From positions 149,309 through 213,308 of the forward strand of contig VIIQ02000175.1 in NCBI GenBank assembly GCA_007449985.2: 64,000 nt of DNA. The letters run 5' to 3'. Positions 35,941-49,200 of this stretch are shown piece by piece (positions within the stretch are counted from its first letter, which is position 1; every line of letters begins with the position of its first letter). Below the pieces are notes generated by a model. It was not told the DNA's origin. It searched no databases and saw nothing but the letters and a program-made list of their open reading frames with translations. This DNA comes from Desmodesmus armatus. Taxonomy: Eukaryota > Chlorophyta > Chlorophyceae > Sphaeropleales > Scenedesmaceae. Position numbers and translations under genes: made by a program.

Positions 35941-37096
35941 AGTCAGCCTGCCAGCCAGCCACCCACCCAGATATCGTCTATGACATGGGAGATGTAACCA
36001 CTTTGCCCCTCATTCCTGCCCTTTTGCAGCTTTACTGCTGCCGGGACTTGACCCCACGTGACCCATGTGATTGGCGAGGGACCCCAAGTGCCCGGTCGTT
36101 GCACCATTCTCACCTTTCCAGGACGAAAGCATGCAGCGAAGCAGGCGAGCACCATCTCTGCGCTGCCACCTGAAGAGCCAGCACTTTTCAGCTGAGCTTA
36201 TCCGGCTGCATGATCATCATATGCTTGTACTTATCGCGTAGTATCCGATTTTGACAATGAGTGGCAGTCCGTGCGCCAGACGTGGGTCATGCCTCTTCGT
36301 GACATTGAAAAGACCAGTTCAGATCAGGGTCAATGGTTGGGTTTTGCATCCCTGCAGGCTGCAGCGTGTTGCATGTTGTGATTCAATGACAAAACAAATG
36401 CAAAGACTTTCATTGGTGTCCGCAAGCAGTTTGTGAGCGGCCCCTGCCTCAGTCGACTGGTGATGTACACACAGCAGTAAGCAGACACAGCCCTGGGCCG
36501 GCGTGTGTTGTACATCAAGAATACATGCTAGTCACATGCAGCACTTAAGCAGGCACACAAACATCGTCCTACGTGTGTGATTGCAATTGTGAACAATTGT
36601 CTCCTCACGTGTGCGTCACATACGTCAACATGCCAGTCAGGCACCCAGGACAGTGCATGGGTTCAAGGTGTAAAGAAAAATGCCTGATGCATTCTGTATG
36701 CACACACCAAGCACAGTCACTTTGTCACTACTCCACAAGCTGTGTATTGGCATGAGAGCATGTCAATGACCAAATGGTGTCATTGCAAGGATGCCTGACC
36801 CAGGATGCCAACCAAAGATGGATACACAGGCATCTTGGGCATGTAAGGCATGGCCTTTCCAAGACAACCCATGCCCTGTAATTGTCAACACAGACGATAT
36901 GACACAGCAAGTCAAGCTTACAAGCATACAGCTGCCTTGGTTATAAGCTGTCCCTGACCGTTTGTGAGTCTGTGCAGCAAGCAATGCAGCCTGTCACCTC
37001 TACCACGATGCCACATGGTGTGCAACACACCCTGGTTGCTGCAATCATCTGCAAGGGTGCCCAACAGATACGATCGTAGTCAACAAGTGCCAATGC
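35941..37096. other. Intergenic between two minus-strand genes
   Basis: This is the 3' flank of the CID gene and the 5' flank of the F-box/LRR gene. No supported exon was found. A TGTAA motif on the minus strand (complement of 36918-36922) lies about 175 nt after the CID stop and is a good poly(A) signal candidate for a chlorophyte. Confidence 0.5.
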
Positions 37097-39978
37097 TCAG
37101 CCCTCAAGTGTCGGGTCATAAGGGTCATCCCCTTCGTCAGCAAAGCCCCCTTGGCCCGGCATCCCCGCTGGCATCAGCCCAAACCCTGCACTGAAGGTCC
37201 CAGGCATCTGCCCAAACCCTCCAAACACAGACCCATCGTCCAGCCCGCCTGCCATGTTGGGGTTCAGCTGCATCTGCATCCCATGCGCCGGCCCTGCTAG
37301 CATTGTGCCGGGCATCGCTGCACTTGAGCCTGGGGCAGCCGCTGCTGCGCCTCCCAAGATAGCAGCTGAAAGCATCGCAGGATTGCTGAGCAGCGCCGCC
37401 AAGCCAGACGGCTGCGCCGCTGGCTGCTCCTGCTGCTGCTGCTGCTGCAGCCCCAGCTGCTGCATCGGCTGCTGCATGAAGCCCCCCAGGGGTCCGCCGT
37501 TGACCCCCGGCGCTGCTGAGCCTGCTGACGCTGCAGGGGCAGGGATGGCGGGAAGCACTGGCATGGGTGGGGCTTCTGCAGGGGCAGCAAATGACGACAA
37601 TTGAGCATCAGTAGGCCCCATCTTGACAGTACAGGGATCCACGCAAAGCGTTATGCCTGCTGGTATTTGGTTGGCAAGTACGGCCAAAACTTGGCACAAC
37701 CAGACAGGCTGTGCTCCCCCAACAGCCAGAGGTGGGTTGACACCTACCCACTGCAAACAAGACACAGGAAGGATGCACCCACCAGCCGCTGCATAGTGGT
37801 GCACCAGACGCAGCTATTGCAGGCAAAGCTGCTTGGAGCTGATTCGTCCAACCCCAAACAAACTGAGCAAGCCCGTTTGCAGCGCCGCAGTGCAATCTGC
37901 TGCTGCTGTGCACATTCTTGGCCCGAACAAACCATCTGGCATCATCATCATCATCAGGCCTTGGCCTGCTCACCATCTTCATCATCGTCATCCTCCAGCA
38001 GCAGCTCAGGAGCCTCCGGGCTGCCCACAGCTGGCGGCGTGGCAGCTGCACCACCACCGCCACCGCCATTCTGCAGAGACAACACAAATGGCACGCTGTT
38101 CATACGCCATGCAGGACGACGGAGCCATGCAGTTGCTAGAGGCTGTTTGTGGTGTTGTCAGCACCCTGGCAGTCGGCAGCTCGTGCCACCCAACTCTCGC
38201 TCTGCTGGCACCAAACCTGCAGGAACAGCCACTGCCAGCGCTGCCTGATGTTTCTGTTGCCTTGGGGAGTGACCCCCTCACTATTTTGATTGGGTAGTGG
38301 CCCCCTCACTATTTTGATCCAAACATCAGCCGCAAGCCTGTCTATCAGTGTGTCTAGTCCCCTAGCGCACCTGCTGCGGCATGAACTGGCTCATCTGCCC
38401 AAAGCTGGCCATCGCAGCCGTCATCTGCTGCGTAACGCTGGCCATCTGCTGCTCCAGCTGCTGCCGCTGGCCGCCTGCTGACTGCAGCTGCGACTGCAAC
38501 CGGCTGATTTCAGAGTTCTGCACACCAGCACAGCATATGGCAGCACAGCGTCAGCGGCTTGTAGTCTAGTGCATGTGGTCATCATCTAAAGGGTTTGTGG
38601 CTTTGGCTAGCAACAGCCTACGACACCACGAGCAGCCAAGTCTGCTGTGACAACCAACTGCAGGGACAGCAGCTGTTTAAGTGCATGGCATCTGACAACA
38701 AGTTCAAACCGGTTCTGGATATGCAAGACAAGGTGCACATAGGGGCTGCTATTGTGCGGTTGCCGTGCTGTACTGTGCTGTGCTGCACTGCCCACCTGCC
38801 GTGCCAGCTCTGCTGTCATTGCTGTGACTGCTGCCTGTCGCGCCGCCAGCTCCTCCTGCAGCGCACTGCTGTAGGCATTCAGCTGCGTGTGCGCGGTGGT
38901 CAACTCAGGCAGGCCAGCTGTGCTGAGCGTGCCCTGCAGCAGGGCGGACGAAGCAGGGTGGTGCGCGCAGCGGTGCACATGTCACACATGCCATGGAGCC
39001 AGGCATAACGCAGCATAGTTTCCCGTGCATCACAGGGTTGACAAGCATCAGGGGCAATGTGGGTGAAGGGAGGGTCAGATGCAGACCACCGAGGCATGCC
39101 TGGAGTGCATGAGCAGCACTGCGAGAGTTCCAACCCCAATTAAGCGCTATCAGCTGCAGAGTGCGCTTCATGCCAACACATCACTTCCATCTGTGTCTCA
39201 CCTGGGACCAGCTGCTGTTGAAGTCCTTGCTCCTGGCTGCTGCAGCAGCACTGCAGCTGCTGACCCGAGTCAAAGCCTCACCAACAGGCCCAAGGTCTGC
39301 TGCAGCAGCTGCTGCTGCTGCGCTGCTGGGTGCTGCAGCAGCAGCACCACCACTACCGCCAGCAGCTGCTTTGCTCCCTGCACCGCCGCTGCTGCTGCCC
39401 CCGCCAATCACCTCCCGGAAAGACTTGATGTGCTTGGTGCCAAACACACGCCGCTCCTCCCACACGTTCACCAGCCGCCCTGCCTGCTTCTTCATCTTGT
39501 CGTCTCCCTGCTTTTGGATGAAGCTGAGGGCTTTGGGCAGGACCTTGAAAAACTCCTCCTGAAAGCCCATGCTCTTCTTCCTGCCCTCCTGCAGGATGTG
39601 AAAATGGATTGGGTGACAAGCCCAACGGCATATGTGTGACAGCGCTATGTCTTCAGCATGTGTGTCAGAGTGCTATGTCTTGAGGGCTGTGGTAAGGCAT
39701 CTGAAGCGGTCACCACCAGAGAAAGTGCCAAGCTGCAAAAGGTTGGGCACAAGCCACTTCAAGAACGGCATCTTTACCTGCAGGATATGGTTGGCAAGGA
39801 ACAGCAGAGCCAGCCTGCGCTCTGGGTTGGCTTTGTAGAACTCCTGGTCCCATATCTGAACCACGCCCCGTGCATCCTTGTTGTAGAAGATGCAGAAGGA
39901 TGACACAGACTCTATGGACTGCTGGCTGGCGCTGAGGCGTTGCAGCTTTTGAGTGAGGCCCTCTTTGGGCACCTGCAT
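37097..39978 (-). CDS. CID-domain RNA polymerase II CTD-interacting protein (RPRD/Rtt103-like)
   Basis: Minus-strand exons 39978-39778, 39588-39202, 38933-38796, 38517-38371, 38070-37974 and 37575-37097 join in phase to 482 residues. Exons 1-2 encode a CID domain: LQRLSASQQSIESVSSFCIF, VVQIWDQEFYKANPERRLAL, LFLANHILQ, then FFKVLPKALSFI and RLVNVWEERRVFGTKHIKSF. This matches the RPRD1/Rtt103 group, whose CID binds phosphorylated Ser2/Ser5 repeats of the polymerase II tail and acts in termination or CTD dephosphorylation. Exons 3-4 give a helical coiled-coil region (SALQEELAARQAAVTAMTAE; SRLQSQLQS), also as in RPRD proteins. A Gly/acidic stretch and a Met/Gly/Gln-rich low-complexity tail ending in YDPTLEG follow. 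The start at 39978 is the only ATG in frame before the CID helix. Confidence 0.9.
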
Positions 39979-41107
39979 GGCTGCTGCTGCTACTCGAGCA
40001 GCTTCTGCCTGAGCAGGTACACCTTGACACACTACGCCAGACTAAGGTTGGCTACTAGGTACTCAGCCCCTGCCTGAGCTGCTGCAGTCTGCACGCGCTG
40101 ATGGTGCTGCTGCAACTGCTCAGCAGGCCAGGCTGTTGACGCCAGCAGCAACGTGAGAGTGCCGAGGGTCAAATAACAGCACAAGATGTGCGATAAGAGT
40201 CCAGTCACGGGAGTTGCTGATGAATGTGCAAATGAAAATGCAGCAATCAGCTGAGCAGGGCAGGGAAGGCTGGAACAAGGCGACAACAGGCGTAAGGACC
40301 CTTACGTTATAGAAGCAGCAGATCCAGTGCTGCTTTCGCTGAAGACACTTCCAACTTGCTCGACACAAAACCACACTCCACCATTGGGTGTCATGCCTAA
40401 AAAATGCCAATGACAGCTTGGGAGTGTGGGACGTTATCGAATTTGACAAGGTTGCCGAATAAAGGTTGGCCGGAATGGCCACACCATCCAGCTGCAGCAT
40501 CCAGCTGCAGACAGGGGGTTGCTCCAGGCATCTATCAAGTATCTCAAAGCACCAACAAGCATTTTCTTGTCGTCCCCACTCCTTGCATCATCATCTGGGA
40601 AGCACCCATCTGGGAACCTCCTATGATCACCCTTCAAACAGGGCACATTCAGCCAGTGTGGAATGTGGACTCCTGGTGCAGCAAAGCCGAACCAGCCAGG
40701 TTGCTGGTGCTCTCTTACTAGCAGGCTGCTGGGTGAGGAGATTGCAGCAGGGAGTTGTGCTGGCCTTTCACTGGTCATAACTGCTGGCAGTGTGCAGAAG
40801 TGCTGGTCAACAACTAAGGCCCTGATTGCCATGTGTGCAGCTTATTGGACGCCCACCTGCCCCTGCAGCAGCTGCAATCAGGTGCGTAGTGCCCTCAGAG
40901 GGGCAAAGTCTGTTTACTTGCTCGCCAGCCTGGCACCACTAGTACTGGAACACCACAAGCAGTGCAGTTGCCACACACAGCCTCAACATACAGCCTCGAA
41001 ATACGTGCAGGCACAGCTTCTGCACACTTTTGTCCATTTTCTAACCACATGCTACATGTGTGCCCTAATCTGGCCCTACCACCTGCTGACTGGCCAGGTC
41101 CCCACAG
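39979..41107. other. Region between the CID gene and an unrecognised + gene
   Basis: This holds the CID-gene upstream region and the unresolved 5' part of the next gene. A possible small first exon, 40831-40881 (ATG, 17 codons, ending at a GTGCGT donor), would join in phase to the exon at 41108. Its sequence (MCAAYWTPTCPCSSC) gives no homology support. Confidence 0.3.
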
Positions 41108-42406
41108 CCTCTGGAGACAGTTGTAAGCATTGCCCCTCAGGGGGTTGCAGCAGCAACCGTCAGCAATGAGAGTGACAGCCTCCCCATGATCATGGCTGCC
41201 TGCATGGGCTTCTGGGTCGCCTCTGCCACCATCAGTGCAGGCATCGGTGTCATCATGAAGCTGGCAGGTGCGAGCAGTTACACCGCCAGCGGTGTAAGGG
41301 CGCCCTCCTGCAGCAGTGGCTCCAGCAACACCAATGACATGCGCTCAGCGCAAGTTGATTGATGTTACGGTGCCTTGAGTACCCAAGCAGCCGCATCAAG
41401 CTTGAGGGTCACCAACCAGGCCAAGGTTGCGGCCGTATTTTTTGTGCCACTGGCCCTGCCCAATTTTGGGTGTTGAGCCGGACCCAGCCACCAGACACCA
41501 AACCGCCAGGGACTGGCAACTCTAACCAATGAACTTCATTCGGAATGCCGGTGTGAAGTACTGGTTCCAAGGTCAGTGTCGGCAGTCCTGGCTGACGTAT
41601 TGCTGTGTCCTGTGCGTGCAGGTCGCCCCATGGCTCGTGGCAGTGGGGATGGTGCTGGCTGGTCATCAGCAGGTGTCATGGACCTGGATATCATGACACT
41701 GCCTCTGGCAGTAGAGGGCGAGCCCATTGGCGGGGGCCCCAAGAGCACAGACTCCAGGGACGATGTCAGATACGCGCCCTGGCAAGGGCCAGACACCTAC
41801 ATTCCAGGTAGGCACAGACGCCATTCCAGCACGCCTGAGCTTGGGCCAACAGCAACAGCCAGCTGCAGAGCATGCACGGGGGCAGCGCATGCATGCAACC
41901 TGCATCAGTGCGTCGTATTCAGAGGCTCGTTTGATGCTTTCAAGGGATCTTGAGTCTGGGGCCCAGCACAGGGTTCACACCAGATGATAGGACGCCAAGC
42001 CATAGTGCTGGGCAGTCTGCACTGCAGGGACTTCATCATGTCAGCCCTGTGCCAACTATCAGACCCACCCCTGCAGGCTGCCCTTTTGACAATTTCGACC
42101 TTATCCCCTGGTTTGCTTGAATGTGTTCTTTGTCTTTGTCGCGTTGCAGTCAGCATGGTCAAGGTGTTCCAGCCAGGCTTTCAGGAGGCAGGCAGGGTGG
42201 CACGGCCCTCGCTTCTAGCTGCCGAAGGCAGCAACCTTAGCATTGTCAGGGTCACACGGCCAGCAGATGCAGCCCTGGCTGGCAAGTTGCCAACCAATGG
42301 CAACGGCAGCAATGGAAATGGCAGCAAGAATGGCAAGAGCGGCAGCAGCAACGGCAGCAATGGCAGCAGCAGCAGCGGCAGCAAGGAGAGTGATGACGGC
42401 AAGTGA
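41108..42406 (+). CDS. Unrecognised membrane protein, last three exons
   Basis: Exons 41108-41267, 41622-41807 and 42150-42406 join in phase and end at TGA. The first holds a probable transmembrane helix (MIMAACMGFWVASATISAGI) followed by a basic residue. The second is Gly/Asp-rich and soluble-looking (MDLDIMTLPLAVEGEPIGGG; DDVRYAPWQGPDTYIPG). The third contains VSMVKVFQPGFQEAGRVARP and then a Ser/Gly/Asn-rich tail from AAC/GGC/AGC repeats. The start is not resolved; 40831-40881 is one candidate first exon. I do not recognise the family. One helix plus a long hydrophilic tail suggests a small single-pass or organelle membrane protein. Confidence 0.6.
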
Positions 42407-43260
42407 GGCGGTGTGCTTGGCACATCGCTGATGTAGCTGGATGTGCAGGCAAACGGCTTTTGGACAACAGTAAGGCTGCTGTCCTAGGTGGTGTCTTGCA
42501 GTGTGAGCCAGTTCACTTGCATGGTGTGAAGAGTGAGTGGCTCACTGGGGCATTTTTTGTTTGAGTGGCAGCATTCGTTCCTGCGCATGAGCCAGGTGTG
42601 ACTGTGGCATCCCCTTCGACCCCCTCTGGGTTGGTTGCTGTTGACACTTGTGTGCCGCGTGTTCTTTTCTGGGATAGAGGATTGGTTGCCGGCTCGGTCC
42701 CACTGAGTGCTGAGTGAAGGATGGTGTGAGGGTTGTAGTGATGGGCTGTGTTTCGTGCCTGGTGTGTGGCCTTCTGGTATGTTTGCTTGAAACGGACCAG
42801 GGGGTGAATGGATCAAAAGAACCTGCTGGCCATGTTATCTCCTCTCTGACACCCACCCACACAGTCTGCACCCACATGTGCTGTGCTGCGATGAGGTGGG
42901 AGGTAGGCGTGCCATTTGTTTGTCTGGCAGCTTCCACGATATCATGCCTCTGTGTATCATTCTCTTGATGTAGCGTCTGGTGGTGGAAGCGGCTTTGTAG
43001 CCAACTGCCAGCCTGGCCAGCCTGCCATGGCATGGCATCCACATGGAGGGTTGCGACGGTTCTAAAGCATGTTCACCCCCTTTAAATAACTGATGCATCG
43101 TGATGCATATACTGCGGTCTGCAGATTGTAGGTTACATCACGCCCAACCGTTGGTAATCATTCGTCAACCCGCCAACCACCGCAAACGCAAAGCAGGAAG
43201 CCTCGCAGCTTGGAGGTTTGCAAGAACTGGTCTTGTAATGATGACGAGTCTAGTGGACCG
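42407..43260. other. Intergenic, 3' flank of unrecognised gene and FUSC upstream region
   Basis: GT-rich with no supported exon. TGTAA at 43234-43238 lies 23 bp before the proposed FUSC start codon, so either the two transcripts abut closely or one of the two assignments is wrong. Confidence 0.4.
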
Positions 43261-46200
43261 ATGGTTTCGTTGAGACGCTGGCTGCTTTCAAGGCAGTGTC
43301 AGCTGACAGTGCAGCTGTCCTGCTCACTTCTTGCTTCGTCTCTGTTCACCCTATGGAGGTGTGTGAATCAAGCATGATTGACGTCATTTTATTTGGTATA
43401 CGCTGATAAGGCACACCTGACAAACTGCCAACGTGTTTCTTCTCTACTGTTCTGCCTTGCCCACAGCCCGCTTCACTTCAGCAATGCGTGTCTGGTGCCA
43501 GGCAAGGACTGCTCCCACCTGCTACTTGGCATTATCATATCACTTTTTTTGCTGGCCAGCATGCTGTTTCATACAGCAACGCGCAGCTCTAGCACAGCAA
43601 AGAGCATGGCAACAGCCTGTCGCAACAGCAATCTGGTGGGAGCATCAGCACCGCTTTGAGCCAACTGTCCGCTGTCGTTTCTGTTGTCTTGCAGTGTTTG
43701 TTATCGTTGTTATTGGAAGCCTGGCCTCTGACCAGCACATTGGCACTCGCCTCCAGGTGAGAGGTACACCCTGAAAATGTTGCACAACCCCACCTTCCAG
43801 ACGCTGGCATTTGCTTCAACCCTAGCCACCCCCAAGAACTTACTGTGAATGTCCTATGGCAAAGCCTGGCAGTGCTGCTGCCCTGCATGCAGGTGTGTGC
43901 ATGGATGCTGGGGCCATGCTGGCTTGCCGCCATCCTGGCTGGCTCCCTCATGAGCCTTGCGAAGCTGGCTGCATGGGGGCAGCCCCAGTACGTGGCAGCT
44001 ACAGCTGCGCTGGCAGTGCTCGGGCTTGCACTCATGGTGTTCCTGCAGGCGGTTGCGCCACCAGGTGGGCTTGAGCTGAGTACTGTCATGGGGCTGGGGT
44101 TCAGGTGTGTGCTGAACCTGTTGGATGCTTCAAACATGAGCACTACTGTTGCCAGCAGCACTGCATGTGATAGCAGCGTACATGCTTGACATCTACAAAA
44201 CCAAAACAAAATCCTTTGGTGAGTATGTCTTTGCTGCTGCTTGCTTGTACACCCACAGGGCCCGGGCGTGTAATGGGCATCATTGCTGTGCTGATCTATG
44301 GCATCATGGTCGTGCTGTCGACCCTGTACCATGACTTGGGCAGCATGTGGATCAACGCAGTGCTGATGTTGGTGCTGGGCATGGCAGTTGCGACAGTGGT
44401 GGCCATGCTGGTGGGTTTCCTGGTGATGCCATCCCTTGCAAGTGACGAGGTAAGTCCAGGCATGACCAATACTCTCAGAGCATGCCGTGACCCAGCTGTG
44501 CTGCAGTGTTTTGTGTGCCAGAAGCAAGGGCGGCTACAGATGAAACAGCTTGACTGGGCTGCTTGGATGGGCTGTGGTGAATACGCAGGTGTCCAAACAG
44601 TGCTGTGCGAATGCCACTGATTTTTGGGTGCTTGTGCACTATGCTGTCTGTGGTGCCTGCAGGTCTGGCGGCTGACCTCTGAGGCTCTGCAGGGTGCTGG
44701 GGCTGTCCTGTCCTACCATGCGTCCCTTCTGATGGTAGATGAGCCTTCAGCAGCTGCCAGCGCAGCCGCCAAGGCCGGGCCAGGCCTATCAGCAGCGACC
44801 ATGGCACAGGACAGCAAGCACGATAGCAGCGGGGATGAACTGCCAGGACCGGGCAAGCAGCAGCGACAGCCTGGAAAGCACAAGCAACAGCAGCAGCACC
44901 AACTCCAGCAGCACCAACAGCATGGTTTGGGTTTCCAACACTTAGCGCAACACGGCCACCCCACACGCCGCAGCAGCATCGATCTTGCTGCTGCTGGCGC
45001 TGCAGTTGTTGCGGCATCGCAGGATGCGCACAAGCCTGCTGCAGAGGCAGCAGCAGTGGCCCTCAGCTGGGTGGACACAGCAGATGAAGCCGTGAGTGCA
45101 GCACACAGCAGGGACTTCCCCAGGGCCAATGGGGCCAGGGGCGAACAGAGCAGCAGCGGCGACAGCATCGCCAGCCTTGTGGGTTCTGATGCTGTCGCCG
45201 ACGCTGCTGCTGAATACAGCAAGCGGTTTCAGGCAGCACAGCAGGATGCGCAGGGTGAGGGAGACGAGGGGCAGGCAGCACGGGAGCCCGGACTGAGCGA
45301 GCAGTTGCTGCAGCAGGTGGAAGCGCAACAGCGACAGCAGCAGCAGGGGGCATCACTCGTGGGCGCTGGGCATCTGGGTGTTGTCGATGCATGGGTGTGT
45401 GCATCAGCAGCATTGGCAGCGGTGTCAGCGCGGCCTTCGCAGGAGGACAGCATAGACATCAGCCTCAGCAGCAGCATGGGCCTGTCTCCTGCGCTGCCAG
45501 CAGCAAGCCCCAGCCAGCGCAGGAGCCTGGAGGGAGCAGCCAGCCTTGATTTCATGGAGGAACTTGATGACAAGGCATTCATAGCAATGATGCGGGCCAT
45601 ATCTCAAAGCAAGGGCTCCACAGCCACGCGACCAGTAGCCACAGACACAGCGCCCAAACCAGCAGCTAGCAGCACAGTGCAGAATGCAGCCAGCAAGGGA
45701 GGCACCAAAGGGTTGCCCCTCAGCAAGTCTCTTGGGGCGCTTTCCGCCTTGTCGGTGCACGGCAGCACCACAGCGCCAGAGGACTGGGCAAGTGCTGTCC
45801 TGCCACATAAGGCAGAGGTGCCAATGCAGCAGCATCCTGCGGCTCACAGCGTTGCAGGGAGTGTGCTGAGCTCCCACGCGTCTGTCCTGCACCCAGCCGG
45901 CCTTCACGTCCAGCAGCAGCCCAGCAGGTTCCTTGCGCACCAGCAGAACCAGCAGCAGTCATCACTCCGGCCGCAGCAGCAGCTGCCCGGGAACTCCAGC
46001 AAGCGGCAAAGCTTGGGTGCCCGCGCATGGTCCTTCCTGACGATGGGCTCCATAGCAAGCAGCATAACAGCAGGCAAGGCCCCGACAGCGCTCAGCAACC
46101 CGCCAGCTGGAGACGCCGGGAAGTTGACGGCCACCGCACTAGCAGCAGCAGATGCCATGCCGCCGCTGCTACCTCCACCTACTACGTCCGCGCAGCTGCA

Positions 46201-49200
46201 GCCGCTGATTGGTCGTGCGAAAGCAGCGCTGGCGTCTGCACGGCTGGAGCCGTGGTGGCTGCGGCCCAAGAGCCACCAGCAGCTGGATGCGGATGCCTGC
46301 ATGAGATTGCTGGATGACTGTGAGCTGCTGCTGGTCAGGTAGGTCCGCTGCTGGTATGACTGCTGTGTGAGTGAGTATGCCGCAGGCTCCTGGAAACCGA
46401 TGACTGCCAGACGCAGTAGTAAGGCGCTAGGTTGTGTGGATTTTTTAGTGAGTGGGCAGTGATGTGGCATAGTCATGTGTGGCCCAGGTGCCAGGTTCTG
46501 AGGGGCTAAGGAAACAGGGGGCCACGTACTGGCCAATACCAGCCGGCTGCATAGTGTAAGAGACGCCGAGTTTCGTGTGCATGTGCACATCTGCTTGCAG
46601 GCTGTCCACCTTGGAAGGTGTGTCAGAGGAGCGCAGCCTGACCGGCCTGCAGCTGCATCAGCTGGCGCACTACAAGGGCATCGCAGATGCTCTGGCCCTC
46701 ATCGTCGCACAGCTGACAGCCTTCATCATGCATGTGGCAACAGCTGTGGCCATGCAGGAGACGTCAGCACAGCACCTCCAGGACACCTCCTGGAGGCCTC
46801 ACTGGTGGAAGGGCAGTCCCGCTGGAGCTGCAAGCAAAAAGCTGCAGCAGGAGCAGCCAGGGAAGCCGACAGTGGCGGCAGCGGGAGCAGCAGGGGCGGT
46901 ACCTTCCAGTCGGCCTGGTCAGCGTTTGTCGCCCTTTGCAGCAGCGCTGGCCGGGGAGGTTGGGCACGGGGCTGATGCAGATGCCACCAGCATGGGGATG
47001 AGCACACTGCTGAGTAACATGGAGCGGCAGGGGTCGGGGGTCAGCAGCTACCTGTGGGAGAAGAAGACGGGGTGGGGCCAGGCTCGTGAGATGCTGAAGC
47101 GAGAGATGGATGCCTGTCTTGGGAGCTACTGGTGGTCCGTGCGGAAGGCGTCCAAGCAGCTGCCTGTCAAGGTTCCAAGGTCCAGGGAGGTGAGGGGCCG
47201 GGAAGATGGAGGGGAGTGGTGAAAGTAGAGGCGGGGGCTGTGAAAAGGGCTGCAGCTGCTAGCCCTACTGTGTGGAAAGCACACTGGGCAAGGTACAAGA
47301 TGCATTCCTCTGTTTGAGAGCTGGCAGCCTTTGCTTATGCTGTATCTGGACCCTAGGAGTGTGCAGTCAGCAGCCGGCTTTGCTCCTGAGCAGTCTTGCA
47401 GAAAGAGCTGGACACTGCAGTTGCATGGCAACAGACACTCTGCTGTGGTTGCCCTCGTGCATAGCTCTGATAAGCTTTCACGAGCCGGGGGATGTCTGGC
47501 CAGTGCCACTAATTATCATCCTTGTCCCTTCCTGCTGTACTGTACTGCCCTGGACTGTGTGTTTGACACCGAGCTCTAGCTGGAGACTCACGCCAATATA
47601 ATTCCGCAAACAGCTGATAATTGTTTTGTGTGTGTCTGCAGGTCATGGTGCTGGTCTTCCTCTGGCCCATCTGCAACGGGTTGCTGGAGGCGTGTGAGCG
47701 AGTTGAGACCTCAGCACAGCAGGTGCTGAAGCCAGCAGGCACCCAGCACAGCACCAGCACATCCAGCAAGCAGCGCACCCATGCAAGCACAGCAGTCAGC
47801 TGGCCGTCCGTGCTGACTGCCTGGCAGCGGCTCCTGTCATCCCAGGGAGCCAGCAAACAGGGTGCCACGGCGGCACACCTCACCACATCCAGCCAGGGGG
47901 GTCCTGTTGGTGGCATGCGGAGTCGGCCTGGGCAGGGGCAGGGGCAGGGCAAGGCCACCGGGCTGGGGTGTGTGTCTCTGGCCTCCCTGCGGTCTCGTGT
48001 AGCTGCTTGCTGGAGCTGGGTGTGGCGTCAGGGCCAGTGGGCCAGCCCCCTGCTGCAGTTGGTGCTGGTGAAGCCTGCACTGCTGGCGGTGCACCAGGCA
48101 GTCACACATGACGTGCCAAAGGCCCTCAGCTCCAAGCAAAGTGAGCTGCTTCTTTCAGCTGCCTGCAGGAACAGCCCTCCCTTCTGTCTGTTTGCACATC
48201 CCATGTGCAGAGTTTGGCAGCTAGTGGCAGCTAGTATGGTGCAGTGCTTGCCGGGAGGTTCTTCATGTACTGCACATCTAATCAGGGTTCACTCAGTGAG
48301 GTGCTGGGGAAAGCCTCTCTGACCGCAAGCTTTCGTCACATGTGTTGCTCGTAGGTTTCCAGCAGCTGCTGACCTCACGAACCTTCCAGAGCAGCGTCAA
48401 GCTGCTGCTCTCGACAGGCACTGTACTGCTGGCCACCATACTGCTGATGGCCTACATCCCGGCTGTGGCACACAGCGTGCCCATCTTTGGCTACGCTGCT
48501 GTGGTGTTGTGCTTCCAGCCTCGTGTTGAAGCTACTGTTGACCAGGTAGGTGGCAGCTGGGCAGGCACCACCCTCATTTCAAGTACCCAAACACAAGCCC
48601 TTGCATGTACTGTGTCTGTCTTGTCCAGACAAAGCCTTGAAATTTGTCATGTGCCGTGCTGCGCTTGTCAAGAAAGCAGCATCTGCAGACATCAGCAGTT
48701 TGCATATTGGCGTCACAACTTGAGTCTTCCTTGCCCACACTGGAACCACCACTCACATCACTGCTGCTGCTGTTGCTGCACCTCCAGGCTGCTCGGCGTG
48801 TGCTTGGCACAATCCTTGGTGCATGCCTTGGCCTCGCAACCAACAGCGTGCCACACATTTTCTCGGAGCCATTCCTCCTGCTAGCATGCCTGGCGGCAGC
48901 CAGCGTTGGGCTGGGCGTGCTGGCAAGGCCTCAACGGCGGACGGCGATTGTGCTGGCCCTGCTGACCCTGTGTGCGGTCAGCCTGTGCGGGTACGAGGCG
49001 GCGTGCTGCTCTCCTAGGGGCGGCATGAGCCCTGTCGCAACCTTCCTGGCAAGGATGGCCTCGGTGAGTGCTCACTAGTTCTGAGATCCCTGGCAGCAAC
49101 TATGTGTGTTGGCCTGCAAACTGGCTCAGGTTGCAAGGCACTGTCTTGGCTTGGCAAACTTTGTACGGTAGTCTAGTTCCTTTTTTGAGTCCCTGAGAGT

